From positions 1,984,001 through 2,048,000 of the forward strand of contig OZ245888.1 in the NCBI GenBank assembly GCA_965229565.1: a stretch of DNA of 64,000 nt. Reading direction: 5' to 3'. This document shows positions 32,587-40,466 of the stretch, piece by piece (positions within the stretch are counted from its first letter, which is position 1; every line of letters starts with the position of its first letter). The notes under the pieces are model-generated. The model saw nothing but the letters and a program-made list of their open reading frames with translations. It made no database searches and had not been told where the DNA came from. The position numbers and the translations under genes are program-made. Source of the DNA: JANQNX01 sp040217095. Lineage in GTDB: Bacteria; Pseudomonadota; Gammaproteobacteria; Eutrophobiales; Eutrophobiaceae.

Positions 32587-33926
32587 TCCGTGGTATCCAA
32601 CGGGATCTCGATCTGTATCTTCAAGCCCTTGTTAATCTCCGTGTCCAGTTGAAATGAACCATGTAGCATCTCAACCCGTTCGCGCATGCCAAGTAAACCA
32701 AGCCCGGGCCTGAGATTATCCAGGTCAATACCAACCCCATCATCACTAATATCCAACCTGATAGTCATATCTTTACCAGACTCCTGGTACTGTAATTTAA
32801 TTGTAATCTCGGTAGCCGAGGCATGTTTTAACACGTTAGTCAGACTCTCCTGGATAATCCTGTAGAGACTGATCCTGATTGTCTCATCAAGCGTTACCGG
32901 CCCCTCAGAAAATTCGAAATGACAGAAAACGTCATCCTGCCGGCTATTCCAGTCATCGATCATGTTTTGCAGGGCCTTGACCAGTCCAAACTCATCGAGC
33001 ACGGAGGGCCGCAGCCTGTGCATCATATTCCTGGCAACTCCATACATATGATCGGAGTAATTCAGGATGGTATGTACGTTGTCCTGAATCCGATCAGGCT
33101 CGGGGTTTTTGTCATTATTGATAGCAACCGCAACTGCCTTAATGGCAGTAATGGTCTGTCCCAGTTCATCATGTAACTCCTGGGCAAGATGCCTGCGCTC
33201 ATCCTCCTGGATTTTCAATGAACGTTGTGTCAATTGCCTGTTCTCTTCCCTGCTTTTTCTTAAAACCCCGGTCATGTGATTAAAACGCTGGGCAAGGATG
33301 TTTAGTTCCGGCAAACCAAACCTGGGCAGTTCCTGCTGATAGTTACCCTTCTCAATATCGGTTACGGCCTCGGCAATGGTTGCCAACGGTGCCAGGTAAC
33401 GACCTATCACAAAATAAACCAGCAGGTTTGCCAGGGTGATAAACAAAAACAACAGGATTAACAGGCTTTTTACCTCGGTCCATGCCTCCTCGATCTCATC
33501 GGTCGGATCAGCACTGACCATAATACCGGTGGGTGGAATGACCGGGTTGTACAACCAGCGCCGAAGTTCTGTCGGCGGTGGTTGCACCAGCCGGACGAAC
33601 CAGTTCGGCGCGTTGGATTCTTCAGTGACAGATGTGGCCTGCGCCGGGGTGAAGACCTGATCGGCATTATTGATTTCAATGTGCAAATGTCGGGTTTCTT
33701 CAAGTTGCGCCAGCCTGTCGAGAAACCTGAACTTCTTGTCACTATCTTTTTCGATATCAGCAGACGTTATCGCTAACTGGATCAATTGCAACGCCAACTG
33801 CGCAGTCGACTCTACTTCGCGCTCGACCGAGTTACGGGCATTGGCAAGTATATAAAAACTGCTGATAATAAACAGAAAGATAAATAACAACGTGATCAGC
33901 AGGTTCAGCCTTAAACGCAGGCTCAT
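32583..33926 (-). CDS. MoxY-like sensor histidine kinase
   Basis: A 447-residue kinase of the HisKA_3/NarX class. TM helix at residues 7-28, a periplasmic domain to about 150 resembling the MoxY/LapD sensor region, a second TM near 152-175, a HAMP domain (YLAPLATIAEAVTDIEKGNY), the phospho-acceptor H252 in ELHDELGQT, and an ATPase domain (DISDDGVGID, GLGLLGMRERV). It pairs with the LuxR-type regulator by overlapping stop and start. The signal is unknown; in Paracoccus and Pseudomonas related kinases respond to alcohols or formaldehyde. Confidence 0.88.
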   Translation of the reverse strand: MSLRLRLNLLITLLFIFLFIISSFYILANARNSVEREVESTAQLALQLIQLAITSADIEKDSDKKFRFLDRLAQLEETRHLHIEINNADQVFTPAQATSVTEESNAPNWFVRLVQPPPTELRRWLYNPVIPPTGIMVSADPTDEIEEAWTEVKSLLILLFLFITLANLLVYFVIGRYLAPLATIAEAVTDIEKGNYQQELPRFGLPELNILAQRFNHMTGVLRKSREENRQLTQRSLKIQEDERRHLAQELHDELGQTITAIKAVAVAINNDKNPEPDRIQDNVHTILNYSDHMYGVARNMMHRLRPSVLDEFGLVKALQNMIDDWNSRQDDVFCHFEFSEGPVTLDETIRISLYRIIQESLTNVLKHASATEITIKLQYQESGKDMTIRLDISDDGVGIDLDNLRPGLGLLGMRERVEMLHGSFQLDTEINKGLKIQIEIPLDTTE

Positions 33927-34101
33927 GAGCGGTGCCCCCGGGCTAAAGAGTTGGCTTCGCAGGCCGATTTTTTAAATGCGGGTATCGTTTTTGATAGCGC
34001 TTCCCGAACCCGTGATTTTCACTGTTCGGCCGATAGCCAATTAATTACAATAACGATAGTATCATTTCACTTACTAATTAATAAATTAGGAAAAATTCCT
34101 T

Positions 34102-34866
34102 ATGGAAAAGTTTCTGTATCAATGCGTGATATTTTCACTGTTTTGCACTACCTGTATGCGTATTCAGGCCGAGACCGAGGTACTGGACAAGGCCGTAGAT
34201 ACCCAGGTACAGGCCCAGCAAGAACAGGTTAAGTCACAACAGAAGATCAATACCCTGACAGATGAAACACGCGACATGGTCCAGGAATACCGGGCCACCA
34301 TACGCAAATCGGACAGCCTGCAGACCTACAATGCACAGCTTGCCAAGCTGGTTAAGGAGCAGAACACGTCGCTGGGCTCGATTCAACGCCAGTTGGATAA
34401 CGCCGAAGAGACTCAACGCAGCATCGTCCCGTTAATGCTGAAAATGATTGAGACACTGGAAAAATTCGTGGATCTCGATATGCCTTTCCTGCTAGAGGAA
34501 AGACAACAACGGGTCGCAGCATTAAAAGATATGATGGATCGACCCGAGGTCAGTCTGCCTGACAAGTACCGCCGTATCATGGAAGCCTACCAGATAGAAA
34601 TGGAATATGGACGTACCATTGAATCCTATAAGGAAACCGTGGAAGTCAACGGCAAGGATTACACCGTGGACGTACTGCGCATTGGCCGATTGCTAATGGC
34701 CTTTCAAACACTGGATGGTGAGCTCAGTGGCAGCTGGAACAAGGTCACCAAAAAATGGGAAATACTCCCTGACAGCTACAACAGGCACATTCAATCAGGC
34801 CTGAAAATAGCGCAGAAGCAGGCCCCGCCAGACCTTATTCAATTGCCGGTACAGGTCAAGGAGTAA
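34102..34866 (+). CDS. DUF3450 protein of the TonB2-type system
   Basis: A 254-residue periplasmic protein with an N-terminal signal region and a long coiled coil (LDKAVDTQVQAQQEQVKSQQ, LVKEQNTSLGSIQRQLDN), then the DUF3450 core (MPFLLEERQQRVAALKDMM, LMAFQTLDGELSGSWN). DUF3450 genes regularly precede TtpC-ExbB-ExbD-TonB clusters in Vibrio, Shewanella and relatives; the protein probably helps the energy-transducing complex span the periplasm. First gene of the six-gene TonB operon, 2 bases before ttpC. Confidence 0.88.
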   Translation: MEKFLYQCVIFSLFCTTCMRIQAETEVLDKAVDTQVQAQQEQVKSQQKINTLTDETRDMVQEYRATIRKSDSLQTYNAQLAKLVKEQNTSLGSIQRQLDNAEETQRSIVPLMLKMIETLEKFVDLDMPFLLEERQQRVAALKDMMDRPEVSLPDKYRRIMEAYQIEMEYGRTIESYKETVEVNGKDYTVDVLRIGRLLMAFQTLDGELSGSWNKVTKKWEILPDSYNRHIQSGLKIAQKQAPPDLIQLPVQVKE

Positions 34867-34868
34867 TC

Positions 34869-36215
34869 ATGATGAGAATACTACTCCCCCTGTTATTACT
34901 GGTCATGACTCCCCACATCCATGCGGCAGAGCCCCGGACACTGGACCAGCTGCTTGACCTCGTCAAGGAAGAGCGCACGCTGGAGAAAAAGGAACTGGCT
35001 GAGCGTGAGCAGCGTTTCAGGAGTGCACGCGATAAGCAACAACAGTTGCTGAATGCGGCGCTGGCCCAGTTACAGAAAGACGAGGCCACGAGTGAAGCAC
35101 TCAAACAGGAATTTGAGCAAAACGAACTGGAACTGGCCCGGCAACAGGCACAACTAAAGGAAAAAATGGGCACCCTGGGTGAACTGGACGGCATCGTAAA
35201 GCAGATCGCCGGTGACCTGGATGGCATTATTGATAATTCACTGGTATCTGCACAAAAACCGGATCGCGATGAGATCCTTGACCTCTTGTCCAGTCGCAAG
35301 GAACTGCCCTCGCTGCAGGAACTGGAAGAACTGTGGTTATTGGCAATGGACGAAATGGTGGAATCCGGCAAGGTAGTCACCTTCCCTGCTACTATCGTGA
35401 CTGCGGCCGGTAACGAGATTCAACAAAACGCGACCCGCGTCGGTGTATTTAATGCGGTATCAGCAGGACGCTTTTTAAGAAACCTGCCCGAGACCGGAAA
35501 ACTCATTGAACCAGGCAGACAACCTGGTCCCCGTTTCCAGGAGATGGCCAGGGAGATAGAAAATACCGGCAGTGGTGTTGTCAATTTTCCTGTCGATCCG
35601 ACGCGCGGTGCCATGTTGGCCCTGCTGGTACAGGTGCCCGACCTGAAAAACCGGATTGAACAAGGCGGTATCGTGGGCTACATCATCATCCTGGTTGGTC
35701 TTGTTGGCGTGTTAATCGGCCTGGAAAGGCTGTTCCTGCTGGTACTAACCGGGCGCAAGGTCAACAAACAACTGCAGAACGAAACCCCGGGAAATAACCC
35801 GCTGGGACGTATCATGAAAGTCTACGTTAATAACCGTGATGTCGATACCGAAACCCTTGGACTGAAACTGGACGAGGCAATATTAAAAGAGCTACCGCGT
35901 ATACAACGCGGCCTTGGGACCATGGCCTTGCTTGCTGCACTTGCACCCTTGCTGGGTCTGCTCGGTACCGTGACAGGCATCATTGAAACCTTCCAGTCCA
36001 TTACGCTCTACGGCACCGGCGATCCACGCGTCATGTCCGGGGGCATCTCGCAGGCGCTTGTTACAACAGTGATGGGTCTGCTCGTGGCGATACCATTACT
36101 ACTTTTCCATAGCTTCCTGTCATCACGCAGCAATACCCTAATCCATACACTTGATGAAAAAAGTGCGGCATTCGTTGCACAACTGGCAGAGGCACATCGT
36201 AAGAAGAATGCTTGA
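34869..36215 (+). CDS. ttpC: TtpC-like MotA/TolQ/ExbB proton-channel protein with coiled-coil N-terminus
   Basis: A 448-residue protein. Signal peptide at the start, a periplasmic coiled coil (about 25-130; KEERTLEKKELAEREQRFRS), then a C-terminal ExbB-type channel with TM helices near 270-290 (GGIVGYIIILVGLVGVLIG) and after 350 (LLAALAPLLGLLGTVTGIIE, LVTTVMGLLVAIPLLLFHS). The long N-terminal part is what separates TtpC from ExbB. In vibrios TtpC is essential for TonB2-driven siderophore uptake. It overlaps the next gene by 8 bases. Confidence 0.9.
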   Translation: MMRILLPLLLLVMTPHIHAAEPRTLDQLLDLVKEERTLEKKELAEREQRFRSARDKQQQLLNAALAQLQKDEATSEALKQEFEQNELELARQQAQLKEKMGTLGELDGIVKQIAGDLDGIIDNSLVSAQKPDRDEILDLLSSRKELPSLQELEELWLLAMDEMVESGKVVTFPATIVTAAGNEIQQNATRVGVFNAVSAGRFLRNLPETGKLIEPGRQPGPRFQEMAREIENTGSGVVNFPVDPTRGAMLALLVQVPDLKNRIEQGGIVGYIIILVGLVGVLIGLERLFLLVLTGRKVNKQLQNETPGNNPLGRIMKVYVNNRDVDTETLGLKLDEAILKELPRIQRGLGTMALLAALAPLLGLLGTVTGIIETFQSITLYGTGDPRVMSGGISQALVTTVMGLLVAIPLLLFHSFLSSRSNTLIHTLDEKSAAFVAQLAEAHRKKNA

Positions 36216-36720
36216 ACTGTTTGACATCATGCGTATATTTTTCGGCAAGGGCGGCCCGGTCCTGCTCGGTATTTTTTTTGTATCACTACTGATGTGGATA
36301 CTGATTATCGAACGCTACTGGTTCCTTTATCGAATCTATCCGACAAAGCTTGATCACATAACGCGCCAATGGCAAAGACGTTATGAACATGACTCCTGGT
36401 TTGCATACAAGATACGCGAAGGGCTGTTAATCGATCTGTCCATAGAGTTAAAGCGAAACCTTATCCCGATAAAAACCCTGACTGTCATACTGCCCCTGCT
36501 GGGACTGCTTGGTACGGTTACCGGCATGATTGCCATCTTCGATGTCCTGAACGTGTTTGGCACCAGCAATGCTCGAGGTATGGCCGAAGGTATTAGTCGC
36601 GCCCTGTTACCCACAACGGCCGGGCTGGTCACCTCCATAATCGGCATCTATTTGAGTTCCGACCTGGAGAAACGGGCCAGGACCCATGAACTACTGGCAA
36701 AGGATCATTTAATACACTAA
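36208..36720 (+). CDS. exbB: ExbB2-like biopolymer transport protein
   Basis: About 170 residues starting MLELFDIMRIFFGKGGPVLL, with TM1 (LLGIFFVSLLMWILIIERYW), TM2 (LTVILPLLGLLGTVTGMIAIF) and TM3 (LLPTTAGLVTSIIGIYL). These are the three helices of ExbB, the proton channel that energises TonB. The start at 36208 overlaps ttpC; a longer frame from 36151 would extend further into it and looks spurious. Inner membrane. Confidence 0.93.
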   Translation: MLELFDIMRIFFGKGGPVLLGIFFVSLLMWILIIERYWFLYRIYPTKLDHITRQWQRRYEHDSWFAYKIREGLLIDLSIELKRNLIPIKTLTVILPLLGLLGTVTGMIAIFDVLNVFGTSNARGMAEGISRALLPTTAGLVTSIIGIYLSSDLEKRARTHELLAKDHLIH

Positions 36721-36722
36721 TT

Positions 36723-37127
36723 ATGCGACACACTCACACCAAACAGGAAACCACTGCAGAGAGTATCAACCTGACGCCACTGATCGACATGGTGTTTATC
36801 CTGCTTATCTTCTTCCTGGTAACAGCTTCTTTCACCAAGGAATCAGGCATAGAAGTCGACCGACCCACCGCCCAGACCGCTGTGCGCGAAGAACAGGGCA
36901 GCATGATTATTGGCGTAACAAAAAAAGGGGAAATCTGGATCGACAATCAGCAGGTAGAACTACGCTCAGTTCGTGCCCATGTTGAACATCAACAGGCGCA
37001 GAACCCGGAAGGCACAATCATCATTCTTGCCGACAAGGATGCGCGCACGGGGACTACTGTTGAGGTGCTGGACCAGGTACGGCTGGCAGGCGTTACCAAT
37101 GTCTCTATTGCAGCGTCCAATGACTAG
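36723..37127 (+). CDS. exbD: ExbD2-like biopolymer transport protein
   Basis: A 134-residue ExbD/TolR protein: INLTPLIDMVFILLIFFLV with the proton-carrying Asp, a periplasmic ferredoxin-like domain (MIIGVTKKGEIWIDNQQVEL, IIILADKDARTGTTVEVLDQ). It works with ExbB as the stator complex for TonB. It begins 2 bases after exbB. Confidence 0.94.
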   Translation: MRHTHTKQETTAESINLTPLIDMVFILLIFFLVTASFTKESGIEVDRPTAQTAVREEQGSMIIGVTKKGEIWIDNQQVELRSVRAHVEHQQAQNPEGTIIILADKDARTGTTVEVLDQVRLAGVTNVSIAASND

Positions 37128-37155
37128 CCACAATCAGTGTTGAGATACCAGCAAG

Positions 37156-37839
37156 ATGTCTGCCCTGAGCCAACCATTCACATTCATACGAACCCCGTTA
37201 TTTATAACAATAGCGATAATTCTGAACGTTGCTGTCTTTGTACTGATCCAAAAACTTGTTAGCAAGGACCTGGAGTTTGATCGTATCAGTAGCAGCATTA
37301 ACCTGGTTGACTTCATTCGTGTCGAACAGCAACCTGAACCCGTTGAGAAAAAAAAACCACTGGATGAACTGGAACCTCCCGAGCCGGAAGAGGAACCGCC
37401 CCCACCTGAAGTGCCAGAGCCCCAGGTTGATAAGCCGGTGACCAGTCAAATGGATTTGCCCATGCCCTCACTGGATCTGCCGTTGTCCATCAGCGGAACG
37501 CCCTATCTCGGAGACTTTGCCGCACCCAGCAGACCAGCGTCAGTTAAACCATCACGCCCCGCCATTGCCACCGACGTAACACCTACCCTGCGCGTTCCAC
37601 CGGTATACCCGCCGCGCGCCTTGCGGTCCGGCATTGAAGGCGTGGTAACCGTGGAATTCACTATCAGTACCGAGGGCACGGTCAAGGATGCAGAAGTCGT
37701 CACGGCCAAACCACCGGGAATTTTTAACAAGGCTGTTTTAAATGCGATCAGTAAATGGAAATTTGACCCCGATATCGTCGATGGTAAACCCGTGGAGAAA
37801 CGTGCCCGCCAGGACATCAAGTTTACCCTGCAACGATGA
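37156..37839 (+). CDS. tonB: TonB energy transducer
   Basis: A 227-residue TonB: TM helix near 17-36 (FITIAIILNVAVFVLIQK), an acidic/proline-rich spacer (LEPPEPEEEPPPPEVPEPQ), and the C-terminal TonB domain (VPPVYPPRALRSGIEGVVTV, VLNAISKWKFDPDIVDGKPV). The N-terminal helix carries no SxxxH histidine motif like E. coli TonB1; this fits the TonB2 class. It overlaps the TPR gene start by 4 bases. Confidence 0.93.
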   Translation: MSALSQPFTFIRTPLFITIAIILNVAVFVLIQKLVSKDLEFDRISSSINLVDFIRVEQQPEPVEKKKPLDELEPPEPEEEPPPPEVPEPQVDKPVTSQMDLPMPSLDLPLSISGTPYLGDFAAPSRPASVKPSRPAIATDVTPTLRVPPVYPPRALRSGIEGVVTVEFTISTEGTVKDAEVVTAKPPGIFNKAVLNAISKWKFDPDIVDGKPVEKRARQDIKFTLQR

Positions 37840-39050
37840 ACGATTTTCTTAAAAACATAACTGGATTGCTGTTATTGTTGTTGCTAACGCTTGGCAATAT
37901 AAGCCTCTATGCTGCCGACGCACCTGCACTGCAGGCCGACACCTATGCCGTCTTGAACAAGGTTCAGCAGGACATGGAAAAGTTTAATTATGCTACTGCA
38001 AAACAGAAACTGGTTGCATTGCTACAAGGTGATTTAAAAACGTATGACGAGGCAGTCGCTTATCAAACCCTGGGTTATGTCGAAAACGGACTTGGCGATT
38101 TCAAGGCTGCAGCGATTGCGTTTGAAAAGGCCCTGGAGCCCGACGTCTTGCCAGAGAAAGTCACGCATGAACTGCGCTACTCGGCGGCACAACTGTTCAT
38201 TCATATGGAACAGCCCGAGAAAGGACTGCGTTACCTGAGCCAGTGGTTTGCCAATGAAAATAATCCAAAAGCCGACGCGCACATTGTAGCCGCATCAGCG
38301 TATTACCAGCTGGAAGACTATCAACAGCTGATAGTCCATGTGGAAAAGGCCATGCGTCTGAACCCCACCCCTCCAATGAGTTGGTACCAGTTGTTGCTCG
38401 CCGCGTACTTTGAAACAAAAAATTATCAACGCGCGGCAGACCTGCTTGAAAAAATCGTAGTACGCGTACCCGACAGCAGGGACTACTGGTTACAACTTGC
38501 TGGCGTATACCAGCAACTTGACCAGGAACGAAAAGCACTGGCAGTGTATGAATTGGCGTATGAGAAAGGTTTACTCAAGGATAATGAAATAGAGCAAATG
38601 GCGCGTTCTTACCTCTATCTTGAAATGCCGTACAAGGCAGCCATGTTGCTTGAGGAAGAACTTGCCACCGGTGATTTGCAGGTAACGAAGGCCAACCTTA
38701 TCCTGCTTGCAGATAGCTGGCTACTGGCCCAGGAAAATGAAAAGGCCGAAAGTGTTTTCAGGGAAATAGTGAATAAATATAACGATGTAAAAACCAGGAT
38801 GAGACTCGGGCAACTTTATATTGAAACAGAGCAATGGCAACAGGCCGTCAGTCTGCTTGATGTCAAACTGGATAATGCCGATCAGGAACTACTGGCAAGG
38901 ATCAACCTGTTATTGGGAATTGCCCAGTTCAACATCAATAACGTCAAGAGCGCTACCAATGCTTTTAACCGGGCACTGTCCGACAAGGCAACAGAAGACC
39001 AGGCACGCTGGTGGCTTGAATACCTGAAAAAACAGTCCGCTTCCGGTTAG
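37836..39050 (+). CDS. TPR protein ending the TonB2 operon
   Basis: A 404-residue protein with an N-terminal signal peptide (ITGLLLLLLLTLGNISLYAAD) and about nine helical repeats with TPR spacing (YQTLGYVENGLGDFKAAAIA, IVAASAYYQLEDYQQLIVHV, LQLAGVYQQLDQERKALAV). TPR proteins close similar TonB2 operons in marine gammaproteobacteria. A scaffold in the periplasm is likely. It is convergent with the kinase gene at 39047 (4-base overlap). Confidence 0.85.
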   Translation: MNDFLKNITGLLLLLLLTLGNISLYAADAPALQADTYAVLNKVQQDMEKFNYATAKQKLVALLQGDLKTYDEAVAYQTLGYVENGLGDFKAAAIAFEKALEPDVLPEKVTHELRYSAAQLFIHMEQPEKGLRYLSQWFANENNPKADAHIVAASAYYQLEDYQQLIVHVEKAMRLNPTPPMSWYQLLLAAYFETKNYQRAADLLEKIVVRVPDSRDYWLQLAGVYQQLDQERKALAVYELAYEKGLLKDNEIEQMARSYLYLEMPYKAAMLLEEELATGDLQVTKANLILLADSWLLAQENEKAESVFREIVNKYNDVKTRMRLGQLYIETEQWQQAVSLLDVKLDNADQELLARINLLLGIAQFNINNVKSATNAFNRALSDKATEDQARWWLEYLKKQSASG

Positions 39051-40303
39051 CCCTGAAGTTGCTCGAGTACCTTGACGGTCTCTATTGCCGATTCATAACG
39101 ATCATCCGGCTTTTTTGCCATCAATCGGTCTATCACTTCCTGGTAGCGGGTAAATTTCTCGGGCAGCCTCGGCACCGGTTCCGTCATGTGCTTATAGATT
39201 AGCGAGGCCGGCGTCTTGGCAAAAAACGGTTTTTCTCCGGTAAGCATTTCATAGAGGATAACGCCCAGGCTGTACAAATCTGTACGCGCATCGACCTCCA
39301 CGCCCTCGCCTTGTTCCGGACTCATATAATGCGGTGTACCAAGTATTTGTCCGACAGTGGTGATATCACTCACCTCGTCAAGCTTCTTGGATATGCCAAA
39401 ATCCGCAAGGGCAAGACTATCATCGCCACGAAACATGATGTTGGCCGGCTTCAAATCGCGGTGCACCACGTCAATAGAATGTATCTGGGTCAGGCCATGA
39501 GCAATATGCAGGGCATAAACCAGCGCAATCTCGGGCTTCAGGCCAAACTCAACACGATGTTTCAGGTCGCCACGTGAAAAAAACTCCATGACAATATAGC
39601 CATACTCGTCGGTCATGCCCTGGTCGAAAACCTTGACGACGTAACGTGAATCCAGCTCGGAGATAAAATTTGCTTCACGAATAAAGCGACGAATCAGTTT
39701 CGATTGTTTGACCCGGGCCAGGTCCAGTATCTTTATGACGACCGTTGCCTTGTTGTCTGCCTGCTCGGCCAGGTAAACACGAGACATGGCGCCTTCGCCA
39801 ATCATGCGCAAAAAACGATAACCAATATCTTCACCTGCCCCTGGCACATCGTCTTTTTTCGATGCCTTTTGCAGGATCTGCGTCGCTTCCAGTAACTCGT
39901 TTTTTTCCTCGTAGACCGTGCGTTTTTGAAACTCAGTCGCTTCCTCGACTTTTTCTGCCAGCACTTTTGGAGTCATATCGATCTTGTTCATGTAATCCGC
40001 GGCACCGAGCTTGATCGATTTAACCGCGATGTACTCATCACCCTCTGCCGTAAGCACGATGGTTGGAGGAAAACCCGGCTTGTCACGATATGTTTTCAGC
40101 CATTCGAGGCCATCTTCATCGGGCCCCAGCTTGTAGTCCAGGAACAGGATGTCGTATTCGGACCAGTTAAAATCAGTGGCGGGACGGCCAAGGTTATCGA
40201 AATCATATTCAATGATATCGATGTCCTTGAGCTCCTTGTTCAGGTAGGTTCGCAGCAGGGCACGAAAGTCGCTGGAATCATCAATAATAAGAATCTTGGT
40301 CAT
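39047..40303 (-). CDS. Response regulator-Ser/Thr protein kinase fusion
   Basis: A 418-residue cytoplasmic protein. Residues 1-125 form a receiver domain (ILIIDDSSDF, phospho-acceptor D56 in ILFLDYKLG, IVLTAEGDEY). A helical linker follows, then a Hanks-type kinase: glycine loop IGEGAMSRVYLAE near 168, VVIKILD with the catalytic Lys, HRDLKPANI near 282, LADFGISK near 301 and TPHYMSPEQ. All catalytic residues are present. So phosphorelay input could switch Ser/Thr phosphorylation. Possible partners in the window are the PP2C protein (2172) and the FHA protein (55964). No histidine kinase gene adjoins it. Confidence 0.9.
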   Translation of the reverse strand: MTKILIIDDSSDFRALLRTYLNKELKDIDIIEYDFDNLGRPATDFNWSEYDILFLDYKLGPDEDGLEWLKTYRDKPGFPPTIVLTAEGDEYIAVKSIKLGAADYMNKIDMTPKVLAEKVEEATEFQKRTVYEEKNELLEATQILQKASKKDDVPGAGEDIGYRFLRMIGEGAMSRVYLAEQADNKATVVIKILDLARVKQSKLIRRFIREANFISELDSRYVVKVFDQGMTDEYGYIVMEFFSRGDLKHRVEFGLKPEIALVYALHIAHGLTQIHSIDVVHRDLKPANIMFRGDDSLALADFGISKKLDEVSDITTVGQILGTPHYMSPEQGEGVEVDARTDLYSLGVILYEMLTGEKPFFAKTPASLIYKHMTEPVPRLPEKFTRYQEVIDRLMAKKPDDRYESAIETVKVLEQLQG

Positions 40304-40466
40304 CTAGGTTTATAATTATGTAACGTCTCTGCAAGATAGTCTTTATAAAATAGCAACTTAACGTGCCATCTCAATAGCCTGTCAGGCTTATTTTATCCAG
40401 CTATAGTAACAATAAAAAGGCAGTACCAGTATCACTGTTGCGTCCTTTAAGGTGCATTGTGACCTG

